Positions 1-7,466 of a DNA stretch of 11,099 nucleotides are shown in pieces (position 1 is the stretch's first letter; every line of letters begins with the position of its first letter). The position numbers were made by a program, and so were the translations under genes. Under the pieces are notes generated by a model, which made no database searches, was not told where the DNA came from, and saw only the letters and a list, made by a program, of their open reading frames with translations. Source of the stretch: G020350405 sp964513655 (GTDB lineage: Bacteria; Planctomycetota; Phycisphaerae; Sedimentisphaerales; Anaerobacaceae); NCBI GenBank assembly GCA_964513655.1, contig CAZENQ010000102.1, positions 1 to 11,099 of the forward strand. The letters run 5' to 3'.

Positions 1-145
1 GTAAATTTTCACACTTTGAAACACTTTCAAACACTTATTCCAGCGCAATTTCACCCCTTTTTCTTAAGTTTCTATTAACTTTTCACACTTTGAAACACTT
101 TCCAACACCCCCAACCCCCATTTTTCGCCCAAAATCAAAGGTGCC
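1..145. repeat. Left arm of a long imperfect inverted repeat
   Basis: The reverse complement of this segment aligns over its length with 10832-10984. Shared blocks include AAAGTGTTTCAAAGTGT, AGAAAAAGGGGTGAAAT, GAATAAGTGT and GAAAATTTA in the same order. The segment itself contains a 29-base direct repeat with one mismatch (6-34 and 80-108, core CACACTTTGAAACACTTTC) separated by 45 bases, then the unit CCAACCCCCATTTTT followed by CCCAAAATCAAAGG (111-141). The arm may continue beyond the window start. No transposase or coding function is visible. It looks like a dispersed intergenic repeat family. Confidence 0.75.
6..108. repeat. 29-base direct repeat pair
   Basis: Two copies (6-34 and 80-108) differ at one base near the end (CAAACAC versus CCAACAC). 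Each contains the short internal iteration ACACTTTGAAACACTTT. The intervening 45 bases show no relation to the repeats. Diverged versions recur in inverted orientation near 10893-10978. Confidence 0.8.
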
Positions 146-159
146 CTGCCCTCAACCAT

Positions 160-248
160 CGAACCACGAATCACAGCTCACGAACCACGAAACTCCCCCT
201 AACCCCTTATCAACTAACGAGATACGAGCTCGCAGATACGAGATACGA
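160..248. repeat. Short iterated motifs CGAACCACGAA and AGATACGA
   Basis: CGAACCACGAA occurs at 160-170 and again at 181-191 (period 21), with a partial copy between them. AGATACGA occurs at 220-227, 234-241 and 241-248. The stretch is low-complexity and non-coding in character, and it abuts the tRNA-Ala 3' end. No function can be assigned. Confidence 0.7.
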
Positions 249-255
249 ATTGAAT

Positions 256-326
256 TGGAGACGAAGGGAATCGAACCCTCATTTCCGCGATGCGACCGCG
301 GTGTGCTCCCGTTACACTACGTCCCC
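256..326 (-). tRNA. tRNA-Ala, anticodon CGC
   Basis: On the minus strand the 71 bases fold as a complete cloverleaf. The acceptor stem is GGGGACG paired with CGTCTCC, with discriminator A. The D arm is GTGT/GCAC around AACGGGA. The anticodon stem is CCGCG/CGCGG around loop GTCGCAT, giving anticodon CGC. The variable loop has four bases, and the T arm is GAGGG/CCCTT with loop TTCGATT. Base pair 3-70 is G-U, the main alanine identity element, which agrees with the anticodon reading GCG. CCA is not encoded. The loop has G32 and U38 where bacterial alanine tRNAs often have A32-U38. It lies 33 bases downstream of the nitroreductase gene on the same strand and may be read through from it. Confidence 0.92.
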
Positions 327-359
327 TAAATCATTGCAATATAACAACTTACGGCCCAC

Positions 360-875
360 TCAAAACTTCCACTCATCGTAACATACTATTTTCTCTATCG
401 GCTCCCGGCCCGTCCGCCGTCCACCTTCCCCCTCCGGATAACCAAGCGCCATAAGTTCAATTATAGCAACACCTTGCGGTATCCCCAATATCTCTCTCAC
501 CTTCTCCGCATCAAACGACCCAATCCAGCACGTCCCCAATCCTAACTCCGTTGCTTGCAAGGAGATATGTTCCAACGCAATCGCAACATCAATCGGCCCA
601 ACCGCTTGTCCGCACGTCATTACGTAGTCACTGTTGCTGCAAGCCACTATCATAAGTCCCGTTTTTGCAAAGACTTCCGGCCGATTCGTCACCGCCGCCA
701 ACCTGCTCCGCTTCTCATTATCCGTCACCGCCACAAACCGCCAGTCCTGCAGATTCTTCGCCGACGGCGCAAGTCTCGCCGCCTCAAATACTTGCGCCAG
801 CTTCTCGGCCTCCACCGCCCGGTCCGCATACGCCCTACACGAATACCGCTTCAAAATCGCCTCAAGTACTCTCAT
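360..875 (-). CDS. Nitroreductase-family FMN oxidoreductase
   Basis: This is a 171-residue single-domain protein of the nitroreductase fold, whose members bind FMN and use NAD(P)H to reduce nitroaromatics, quinones or flavins; the physiological substrate here is unknown. The N-terminal signature RYSCRAYADRAV (about residues 10-21) and the APSAKNLQDWRFVAV segment (about 36-50) form the family's FMN phosphate and ring contacts. The central stretch around DVAIALEHISLQATELGLG (about 96-114) is the conserved dimer helix, followed by CWIG. The length is at the short end for the family, typical of the minimal anaerobe type. The ATG at 875 is preceded by AAGGTG five bases upstream, a good ribosome binding site. 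The gene is divergent from tRNA-Val and unrelated in function to the large cluster. No signal peptide is seen, so it is probably cytoplasmic. Confidence 0.9.
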   Translation of the reverse strand: MRVLEAILKRYSCRAYADRAVEAEKLAQVFEAARLAPSAKNLQDWRFVAVTDNEKRSRLAAVTNRPEVFAKTGLMIVACSNSDYVMTCGQAVGPIDVAIALEHISLQATELGLGTCWIGSFDAEKVREILGIPQGVAIIELMALGYPEGEGGRRTGREPIEKIVCYDEWKF

Positions 876-917
876 AACAACACCTTAAAGCAAAAACAAC
901 TTCCCAACAGACAAAAC

Positions 918-946
918 ATAATACCTAACAAACTAATATAAATCAC
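918..946 (-). promoter_or_regulatory. Possible promoter of the nitroreductase gene
   Basis: Reading the minus strand, a TATTAT -10 candidate (923-918) lies about 40 bases upstream of the start codon, with GTGATT 17 bases further upstream as a weak -35. The region is AT-rich, and several overlapping alternatives exist (for example TATATT at 940-935), so the exact site is uncertain. Confidence 0.3.
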
Positions 947-954
947 CAAAATCA

Positions 955-983
955 TTGACCCAACCACCAAAAAACTGTATTTT
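955..983 (+). promoter_or_regulatory. Sigma70-type promoter for tRNA-Val
   Basis: TTGACC at 955-960 and TATTTT at 978-983 are separated by 17 bases. Initiation would fall around 989-992, directly before the mature tRNA 5' end at 993. This implies a very short or absent leader. Confidence 0.6.
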
Positions 984-992
984 TTACTCACA

Positions 993-1066
993 GGGCGATT
1001 AGCTCAGTTGGCTAGAGCGCCTGCTTTACACGCAGGAGGTCACAGGTTCAAGTCCTGTATCGCCCA
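993..1066 (+). tRNA. tRNA-Val, anticodon TAC
   Basis: The 74 bases form a full cloverleaf. The acceptor stem is GGGCGAT/ATCGCCC with discriminator A. The D stem is GCTC/GAGC. The anticodon stem is CCTGC/GCAGG around TTTACAC, giving anticodon TAC for GTA codons. The variable loop is AGGTC and the T arm is ACAGG/CCTGT with loop TTCAAGT. CCA is not encoded; the following bases are ATAT. Confidence 0.97.
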
Positions 1067-1418
1067 ATATCGTAACCTCTTATGAATCAATTCCTTACCT
1101 CGCTCCCGCTCTCACTGCTACATCGTTGCGATGTGATTTTGCGGCAGTTTCGCCCAGCCTTATAAGGCCAGAGCAGTCAAAACTTAATCTATGAAAGCGG
1201 AAAAAACAGCGTTATTCAGTTTATAATTGACCGTGGGTCCCAATGAGCGGATGCCATATAGATGATCTGGTTGAACTCGAGTTTCTCTCCGTCCAGGCCA
1301 TTTACGCCGCTTAGCAACACCACTAAGGATCGCAACTTCGCTGCTTTTTCATATTAATCTTCGCACATTAGTCAATATCAACTATTGCTGGTTACCAGTT
1401 TCTCTAAGAAAAGCAGGT
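1067..1418. other. Intergenic stretch without a convincing gene
   Basis: Between tRNA-Val and the cluster promoter I see no convincing gene. The stretch contains a perfect 6-bp hairpin with a 3-base loop (ACATCG-TTG-CGATGT, 1120-1134), flanked by a further CTGC/GCAG pairing (1115-1118 with 1144-1147). It also holds a perfect 12-base palindrome, GCCTTATAAGGC (1157-1168). The hairpin is followed by only four T residues, so a terminator role for the tRNA transcript is possible but weak. A 45-codon open frame on the minus strand (1216-1353) has coding-like composition but no good start. Confidence 0.5.
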
Positions 1419-1446
1419 TTGATTTTGTGTTTTTTCCTAGTATAAT
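1419..1446 (+). promoter_or_regulatory. Promoter of the six-gene cluster
   Basis: TTGATT at 1419-1424 and a perfect TATAAT at 1441-1446 are separated by 16 bases. The predicted start near 1453 gives a leader of about 35-40 bases before the first gene. No second clear promoter is seen in the short gaps inside the cluster, so this one may drive all six genes. No obvious operator overlaps it. Confidence 0.65.
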
Positions 1447-1484
1447 GCGGGTTTTCGTCCCGAAGAGAAGATGAGCTTTGGAGT

Positions 1485-2876
1485 ATGGCAATGGCAGCGA
1501 GTTATGATGTTGTGGTTATTGGCAGCGGGCCGGGGGGCTATGCCGCGGCGATTAGATGTGCACAGAGAGGGGCGTCAGTGGCGGTGGTTGAAAAAGGGGT
1601 TTTCGGCGGGACGTGCCTGAATCGGGGGTGTATTCCGTCAAAGGCACTGCTTGCGTCGGCTCATACGCTGCTTTTGGCGAAACGGGCGGCGATGATGGGG
1701 GTGGAGATTGGTTCAGCGACTGCGAACTGGCCGAAGATGCAAGGGAGGAAGGAGGCCATCACAGGCGGCTTTCGTAAGGGCCTGACGGGGTTAGTGGAAA
1801 GCAATGGGGTAAAGATAATGCCCGGCCGGGCCATCGTAACCGCACCAAAGCAGGTCAAGATTGAAACGGACACGGCACCGGTGGAGATAGGGGCGGAGAA
1901 TATAATCCTCGCAACGGGTTCGGAGCCGATTGAACTTGCGACGGCAGCGTTTGACAGGGAAACCATTATCAGCAGTAAGGAGGCCCTCGAACTACAGGAG
2001 ATACCCAAGTCGCTGATAATCATCGGCGGTGGAATAATCGGCTGTGAATTAGCGTGTGTCTATGCGGCCGTGGGGACGAAGGTAACCATCGTAGAAGCAC
2101 TTTCGCGATTAATCCCGATGGAGGATGAGTGGGTCGGCCGGCTGATAGAGCGCGAATTCAAGAAACTCGGCATCGAAGCGATGATTAATCAGAAAGTTGC
2201 TGCAGCCGACAAAACCAACGGGTCGGTAAGGGTGGCTCTTGAAGGGGGCGAGACAATAGAGGCGGAAAAGGTGCTGGTCTCGGTCGGGCGCAAGGCCGTT
2301 TGCGATGAGGAGACTATCGAGGCGTTGGGATTAGAGATGAATGGTCCGGCAATCGTGGTCAATGAGAAGATGGAAACCAATGTGGGCGGCGTATACGCGA
2401 TTGGTGACGCGGTGGGGACGACGTATCTGGCCCACGGGGCGTTTGCCGAGGCGGAGGTGGCGGCGGAAAACGCGACGGGGGGTGACGCGAAGATGGGCGA
2501 TTATTCTTTGATTCCACGGGCGGTCTACACGTTTCCGGAAGTCGCATCGGTCGGTAAGTGTGAAGGTGTCTGCAGAGAAGAAGGATTAGATGTGACGGTG
2601 GGGAGGGCGTTTTTCAAGGCGAACGGCAGGAGTGTCGGGCATAATGAGACGGTCGGCGAGATAAGGGTCGTGCGGGAGAAGGCGAGCGAGAAGATAATGG
2701 GCGTTACGATGGTCGGTGCGGCGGTGACGGAGCTTGTTGCCGGGGCGAGAGCCCTGATAGGGAGCCGGGAAAGACCCGCAGAGGTCAGCTTCCCGCATCC
2801 AACGGTATCGGAGGTCCTAAAAGAGGCGTGGGAAGATGCGTTCGATGTCAGCCTGCACAAGCCACCGAGACCGTGA
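1485..2876 (+). CDS. lpdA: Dihydrolipoyl dehydrogenase (E3)
   Basis: This is a flavoprotein disulfide reductase that re-oxidises dihydrolipoamide of 2-oxoacid or acetoin dehydrogenase complexes with NAD+. All landmarks are present: the FAD dinucleotide motif GSGPGG (residues 13-18), the redox pair in GGTCLNRGCIPSK (C44 and C49), the NAD-binding GGGIIG (181-186), the second FAD segment YAIGDA (304-309), and the C-terminal catalytic HPTVSE (438-443). The length of 463 residues is standard, and no lipoyl domain is fused to the N terminus. Two start codons compete, ATG 1485 and ATG 1491. GGAG at 1480-1483 lies only one base before the first but seven before the second, so translation probably begins at 1491 with MAASYDVV. 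The gene leads the cluster and is separated from the E1 gene by four sugar-metabolism genes, which suggests that E3 serves that pathway. It is cytoplasmic. Confidence 0.95.
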   Translation: MAMAASYDVVVIGSGPGGYAAAIRCAQRGASVAVVEKGVFGGTCLNRGCIPSKALLASAHTLLLAKRAAMMGVEIGSATANWPKMQGRKEAITGGFRKGLTGLVESNGVKIMPGRAIVTAPKQVKIETDTAPVEIGAENIILATGSEPIELATAAFDRETIISSKEALELQEIPKSLIIIGGGIIGCELACVYAAVGTKVTIVEALSRLIPMEDEWVGRLIEREFKKLGIEAMINQKVAAADKTNGSVRVALEGGETIEAEKVLVSVGRKAVCDEETIEALGLEMNGPAIVVNEKMETNVGGVYAIGDAVGTTYLAHGAFAEAEVAAENATGGDAKMGDYSLIPRAVYTFPEVASVGKCEGVCREEGLDVTVGRAFFKANGRSVGHNETVGEIRVVREKASEKIMGVTMVGAAVTELVAGARALIGSRERPAEVSFPHPTVSEVLKEAWEDAFDVSLHKPPRP

Positions 2877-2918
2877 TGTGAGTATGAAGAGCAAGCCCGT
2901 CAAATGAAGTAATCCGAG

Positions 2919-4391
2919 ATGGAGCAGGAAAAACGATATATCGCGGTTGACCTCGGGGCAGAGAGCGGCAGAGTAATGTCAGGGACTGTCGGGGGTAAGA
3001 AGGTCGGTTTGGAAGAAGTTTATCGTTTTTCCAATGGGCCTATAGAAGAAGGAGCCAGCCTGAGATGGGATTTTGACAAGCTCTTCTCGGAAGTAAAAAG
3101 CGGTATTGCCGAAGCGATTAAACAAGGTGATGGTGAAGTTTCAGGCATAGGGGTTGACAGCTGGGGCGTTGATTACGGACTTCTCGGAGAGGATGGGCGA
3201 TTGGTGGAGAATCCATATCATTACCGCGACACTCGGACGGATGGGATGCTGGAGAAGGCATTTGAATTGATGGCTAAACGCGATATCTATGAAAACAGCG
3301 GCGTACAGTTTATGCAAATCAACACGGCTTATCAGCTGCTCTCGATGCGTCTGACAAGGCCCGAGGTACTCGGCAGGGCCAAGAAGCTAATCTTTATGGC
3401 GGATTTGGTTTCGTACTATTTGTGCGGGAGAGCTTACGCTGAATATAGTCTTGCGAGCACATCCCAGCTTATGGATATGCGGACCGGCCAATGGTCAAAA
3501 GGGATTTTTGAGAAGCTCGGTTTGCCAATAGAGATTATGCCCGAGGTTGTCCAGCCGGGGACTATTGTGGGTAAATTAAAGGCCGAATTATGTAAGGAGT
3601 TTGAATGCGAACCAATCAACATCATAACAGTTGGTTCTCACGATACGGCAGACGCGGTTGCGGCGGTGCCGGCACAGTCGGAGCAGTGGGCGTATCTTTC
3701 GAGCGGGACGTGGAGTCTGATGGGAGTTGAGACTCCAGAAGCGATTATCAACGACAAGAGTCTTAAGTATTCATTTACAAATGAGGGCGGTATCGAAAAC
3801 ACTATCCGATTTTTAAAGAACATAACGGGGCTTTGGCTCGTTCAGGAATGCAGGAGACAATGGAACCGTGATGGGGCCGATTTGTCTTATGCCGACTTAT
3901 CGGATATGGCAGAGGAAGCCGAGGCTTTTGCCGGTTATATTGACCCTGATTACATCGGATTTCTTTCGCCCGGTGATATGCCTGCGAGGGTGAATAACTT
4001 TATTGCTGAGACTGGCCAGAAGATAATTGATGATAAGGGGCAGATGATACGGGTAATATTGGAAAGTCTTGCCGTTAAGTATCGGTCTGTGGCCGAGGCC
4101 ATTGAAGATATTACGGGAGAGGCGATAGAGATACTGCATATTGTTGGAGGCGGGATACGAAATGAGCTGCTTTGTCAATTTGCGGCGAACGCCATCGGAA
4201 AGAAAGTTATCGCCGGGCCCATAGAGGCGACGGCCACTGGGAATATCCTGATGCAGGCCAAAGCGGCAGGGCAAATTAAATCGCTGGGAGAACTGAGAGA
4301 GGTTGTCCGCAACTCATTTGAACTGAAAGAGTATCAGCCGCGGGACAGTAAACTCTGGGACGGACACTACGAGAAAATCAAGAGCCGCTGA
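2919..4391 (+). CDS. rhaB: Rhamnulokinase-like FGGY carbohydrate kinase
   Basis: The protein has 490 residues and two actin-like FGGY domains, and is predicted to phosphorylate a ketose at O1 with ATP. Rhamnulokinase features are clear: the N-terminal phosphate loop AVDLGAESGRVM (9-20), RFSNGP, the sugar-binding block GVDSWGVDYGLL (78-89), YRDTRT (102-107), the GVQFMQINTAYQL segment (128-140), catalytic Asp in HDTADAV (D242), and the C-terminal adenosine motif GGGIRNELLCQ (410-420). Length matches RhaB. The substrate could be L-rhamnulose, L-fuculose or another 6-deoxy or L-ketose; family signatures do not settle this. It starts 42 bases after lpdA and has a poor ribosome binding site (GAAG nine bases upstream). 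No rhamnose isomerase or rhamnulose-phosphate aldolase accompanies it, which is unusual for a rhaB locus and suggests another fate for the ketose phosphate. Confidence 0.85.
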   Translation: MEQEKRYIAVDLGAESGRVMSGTVGGKKVGLEEVYRFSNGPIEEGASLRWDFDKLFSEVKSGIAEAIKQGDGEVSGIGVDSWGVDYGLLGEDGRLVENPYHYRDTRTDGMLEKAFELMAKRDIYENSGVQFMQINTAYQLLSMRLTRPEVLGRAKKLIFMADLVSYYLCGRAYAEYSLASTSQLMDMRTGQWSKGIFEKLGLPIEIMPEVVQPGTIVGKLKAELCKEFECEPINIITVGSHDTADAVAAVPAQSEQWAYLSSGTWSLMGVETPEAIINDKSLKYSFTNEGGIENTIRFLKNITGLWLVQECRRQWNRDGADLSYADLSDMAEEAEAFAGYIDPDYIGFLSPGDMPARVNNFIAETGQKIIDDKGQMIRVILESLAVKYRSVAEAIEDITGEAIEILHIVGGGIRNELLCQFAANAIGKKVIAGPIEATATGNILMQAKAAGQIKSLGELREVVRNSFELKEYQPRDSKLWDGHYEKIKSR

Positions 4392-4424
4392 CTACATTCT
4401 TAGCGAAGAAAATCTTCTAACCTA

Positions 4425-5762
4425 ATGAGAATTACATTGGTCGAAGAACTTGAACGAAAACTGGATAGTTTCGATGCTGTCGAGAGAGAGCAGGCATTAA
4501 GTGCGTTGCTTGAAAAGGTTGAGGCGGGTGAGATAACTTTACCTGAGGCTGGAACGGCTGTTAACCTGCACTGTCATACTTTTTGCTCATATAACAGTTA
4601 CGGCTATTCGCCGAGCAAGTTTGCGTGGCTGGCCCGCAAGAGGGGCTTAGCTGTTGCGGAGGTGGTGGATTTCGATGTACTGGACGCATTGGAGGAATTT
4701 CTTGGGGCGGGTCGAAGGCTTAATCTGAAGGCCTGTGCGGGGCTGGAGACGCGAGTATTCGTGCCGGAATTTTCCACGAGGGTCATTAACTCGCCTGGAG
4801 AACCAGGGATCTCATACCATATGGGAGTGGGATTCCCAAAAGCCAAGCTGGAAGGTGAACCGAGGCAATTTCTGCTGAATCTTCGTAAAACCGCACAGGA
4901 AAGAAACCGTGAGCTGATGGGACGTGTAAATGAGTACCTTCAGCCCGTTGAGCTGGACTATGAGCGTGATGTGCTTGTGCTGACGCCGTCGGGCAACGCT
5001 ACCGAGCGGCATGTTTGTCTTGCGTATGCCCGCAAAGCCAAAGAGGTTTTTAAGGACGACGGTGCTTTGAGCAAATTCTGGGTTGAAAAGCTGGGCTGCG
5101 AAGCTGAATCGGTGGAGGGAGCCGAGGGTATAGATTTGCTTAATATGATTCGAGCGAAGACCATGAAGCGCGGCGGTCCGGGCTATGTGGTACCGGACAA
5201 GGGTTCATTTCCGCTTATGGCTGATTTTAATCGGTTTGTGCTTGCGGCCGGGGGTATCCCAACTATGACATGGCTGAACGGGCTAAGTGAGGGCGAGCAG
5301 GCCCTCGAAGAGCTTGTGGAAGTGGCCATGAGCGCCGGCACTACGGCCATCAACTTCATACCCGACCGCGATTACACGCCGGGTGTCAAAGACCAAAAGC
5401 TGGAGAATCTTTATCAGGTGGTAGAGTTGGCAGAGGAGCTGGGTCTGCCCGTGGTGGTTGGGACGGAAATGAACAGTCCCGGACAGAAATTTGTTGATGA
5501 TTTTGACTCGCAGGAGCTTTCGCCGGTGTCGGGAGTGTTTTTAAAAGGGGCCTATATCGTTTATGCTCATTCGGTTTTGCAACAAGCGGGCGGGTTGGGA
5601 TATACGAGCGAATGGGCAGAGAATAATTTTGGCAGTACCGCAGAGAAAAACGAATTCTTTGAGAGACTCGGGCGTTCGCTTGAGGTCGAGAATGAAGGTA
5701 TCCTCGGTGAATTGAGTGAAGATGCAACTATCCAGCAGATATTAGAAAAGATCGGCAATTGA
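4425..5762 (+). CDS. Divergent PHP-domain protein of unknown function
   Basis: This 445-residue cytoplasmic protein is probably a metal-dependent TIM-barrel of the PHP superfamily (phosphoesterases such as histidinol phosphatase). The evidence is the HxH motif in NLHCHTFCSYNS (H49, H51), a VVDFD strand (D82, D84) where classical members have TDHD, a strand-end glutamate in GLETRVF (E108), a histidine in SYHMGVGF (H132), another acidic strand end in VVVGTEMNSPG (E348), and a late histidine in YAHSVLQ (H382). The middle, about residues 150-250, is mainly helical and looks like an insertion. The usual C-terminal SDAH-type motif is not obvious, so the metal site is altered. The N-terminal 45 residues are charged and helical. 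It lies 33 bases after the kinase and 2 bases before the next gene, so it belongs to the operon. I do not recognise a characterised homologue. Phosphatase, lyase or isomerase activity on a sugar phosphate is possible. Confidence 0.7.
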   Translation: MRITLVEELERKLDSFDAVEREQALSALLEKVEAGEITLPEAGTAVNLHCHTFCSYNSYGYSPSKFAWLARKRGLAVAEVVDFDVLDALEEFLGAGRRLNLKACAGLETRVFVPEFSTRVINSPGEPGISYHMGVGFPKAKLEGEPRQFLLNLRKTAQERNRELMGRVNEYLQPVELDYERDVLVLTPSGNATERHVCLAYARKAKEVFKDDGALSKFWVEKLGCEAESVEGAEGIDLLNMIRAKTMKRGGPGYVVPDKGSFPLMADFNRFVLAAGGIPTMTWLNGLSEGEQALEELVEVAMSAGTTAINFIPDRDYTPGVKDQKLENLYQVVELAEELGLPVVVGTEMNSPGQKFVDDFDSQELSPVSGVFLKGAYIVYAHSVLQQAGGLGYTSEWAENNFGSTAEKNEFFERLGRSLEVENEGILGELSEDATIQQILEKIGN

Positions 5763-5764
5763 TT

Positions 5765-7450
5765 ATGAAAGCACAAAATACGGCAAATTTGCCAAAGACG
5801 CAACACGCCGTGCAACTGGTTGGTGCGGACGAGCTGGTCTTGAATAAATCCAAGGAGGTTTTCCGGCCCGGCCAGCATCAGATTCTGTGCAGGGTTGAGG
5901 CGGTTGGTCTGTGCTTTTCAGACCTTAAGCTATTGAAGCAATTTTCATCCCATGCCCGCAAAACCGAAATAATCTCGGGAATAGATTCGGAAATACTCAA
6001 AGAGATTCCAAGCTATGCACCCGGAGGTATGCCCACGGTACCCGGTCATGAAGCGGTGGTGAGAATCGCGGCGGTTGGCGTGGGTGTGGAAAGTTTTAAG
6101 GTCGGTCAGCGATACCTTGTTGAAACCGATTACCGCTGGCTGCCCACCGCCGGCTCTAATGGCTCTTTCGGGTATAACTTCGAAGGGGGCCTTCAAGAGT
6201 TTGTCCTGATGGATGAAAGGGTCATTACATCGCCGGAAGGAGATTCGATGTTAATACCGGTTTCGGAAGGGCTTTCGGCGTCGGCGGCAGCTTTAGTAGA
6301 GCCGTGGGCCTGTGTGGAAGATGCCTATGCCACCAGGGAAAGGCGAAGACTGAAACGGGATGGTCGGATGCTGGTTGTTGTGGATACTGATGTTGCAGAA
6401 GATGTTTTTGGTAAATTGTTTAATCGCTACGGCCGGCCGGGACAAATAACGTGGTTATCAAAGTTTGCGGTACCGTCAGGACTGGATATTACGATAACCA
6501 AGACGGAGGATATATCGGAGATTGCCGACGCCGGCTATGACGATGTAATCTATTTCGGGTCTGAGGCAAGTACGGTCGAGGTTCTGTTTGGAAAAGTTGC
6601 TCCGCAGGGTCTTCTCAATATTGTTCTTTGCGGGGGTAAATTCGGCAGGGATGTTGTCACTATGGTGGGGAGGGTCCACTATGGCGGTATTCGCATAGTC
6701 GGCACGACGGGGACGGACCCGGCTGAGTCTATCAAACATATCCCCGAGACAGGTGAAGTCCGGGCCGGCGACAAGATTAATGTTGTCGGTGCTGGCGGGC
6801 CTATGGGAACGATGCATGTGATACGAAATATCTGTCAGGGTGTTGAGGGTATCAGTATTTTTGCCGGGGACATAGATGAGGACAGACTGGCCACGCTATC
6901 TAAAGTGGCTGAGCCATTGGCTAAGAAGAACGACGTTCGGTATAAGCCTTACAATTCCAAAAGTCAGAAAATTGGAGAATCCTTCGACTACACCGTAGTG
7001 ATGGCGCCGATACCTGAACTTGTGTCCGCCTCGGTCAAGGCCGCCGAGAATAGAGGAATCATAAACATATTCGCGGGAATCCCTGCGGAAGTTACCGCGA
7101 CAATCGACCTAGACACCTGCATCGAAAAGCGATTGTATTTTATTGGAACGAGCGGCTCTGTTCTCGAGGATATGAAACGTGTCTTAGCCAAAGTCGAATC
7201 CGGCCGGCTGGACACGGATGTCTCGGTCGCTGCCGTCTGCGGACTGGACGGTGCAGGTGATGGAATTCGGGCAGTTGAAAAAAGGCAGATATCTGGTAAA
7301 ATAATAGTTTACCCGGCCTGCAAGGGATTCGGGCTGACAGAGCTGGCAAGGCTCAGTGAGGAAATGCCTGAGGTTGGCAAGCGTCTGATTAACGGTATCT
7401 GGAACAAAGAAGCAGAAGACGCACTTTTAGAGGCGTATGGAAAATCTTAG
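5765..7450 (+). CDS. SorE-like zinc-binding dehydrogenase with a duplicated Rossmann domain
   Basis: This medium-chain dehydrogenase is predicted to interconvert a ketose 1-phosphate and an alditol phosphate, as L-sorbose-1-phosphate reductase (SorE) does. Residue numbers here count from an in-frame TTG at 5759; the ATG at 5765 (residue 3) is the likelier start. The GroES-like domain carries the catalytic zinc ligands: Cys in GLCFSDLK (C52), PGHE (H97, E98) and the EPWAC segment (E181). The four-cysteine structural zinc loop is absent, as in SorE. The C-terminal half follows SorE: VGAGGPMG (343-350), GDIDEDRL, INIFAGIP, FIGTSGSVLEDM, VCGLDGAGDG and a helical tail. At 563 residues it is about 150 longer than SorE. 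The excess, about 203-335, looks like an extra, degraded Rossmann unit. The ATG lies two bases after the PHP stop, implying coupled translation. Substrate identity is inferred. Confidence 0.8.
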   Translation: MKAQNTANLPKTQHAVQLVGADELVLNKSKEVFRPGQHQILCRVEAVGLCFSDLKLLKQFSSHARKTEIISGIDSEILKEIPSYAPGGMPTVPGHEAVVRIAAVGVGVESFKVGQRYLVETDYRWLPTAGSNGSFGYNFEGGLQEFVLMDERVITSPEGDSMLIPVSEGLSASAAALVEPWACVEDAYATRERRRLKRDGRMLVVVDTDVAEDVFGKLFNRYGRPGQITWLSKFAVPSGLDITITKTEDISEIADAGYDDVIYFGSEASTVEVLFGKVAPQGLLNIVLCGGKFGRDVVTMVGRVHYGGIRIVGTTGTDPAESIKHIPETGEVRAGDKINVVGAGGPMGTMHVIRNICQGVEGISIFAGDIDEDRLATLSKVAEPLAKKNDVRYKPYNSKSQKIGESFDYTVVMAPIPELVSASVKAAENRGIINIFAGIPAEVTATIDLDTCIEKRLYFIGTSGSVLEDMKRVLAKVESGRLDTDVSVAAVCGLDGAGDGIRAVEKRQISGKIIVYPACKGFGLTELARLSEEMPEVGKRLINGIWNKEAEDALLEAYGKS

Positions 7451-7466
7451 AGAAAGATAGAGAAAG

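Noticed and set aside
6..108. Two 29-base repeats separated by 45 bases, resembling a minimal CRISPR
   Set aside because: There are only two copies, the repeat itself is built of short internal iterations, the inverted counterparts at the right edge are degraded, and no cas gene is present. It fits a dispersed intergenic repeat better.
90..329. Open frame of 79 codons on the plus strand
   Set aside because: It runs through the repeat region and antisense through the tRNA-Ala gene, is rich in Pro, Thr and Asn from C-rich repeats, and lacks a convincing ribosome binding site.
2525..2860. Long antisense open frames within lpdA, and similar ones inside the other cluster genes
   Set aside because: They are shadows of strongly supported genes, have no ribosome binding sites, and show the low-complexity composition expected of opposite-strand reading.
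2919..4391. Classical rhamnose operon
   Set aside because: The kinase is rhamnulokinase-like, but no isomerase, aldolase or AraC-type regulator is in the window, and the neighbouring genes belong to other pathways.
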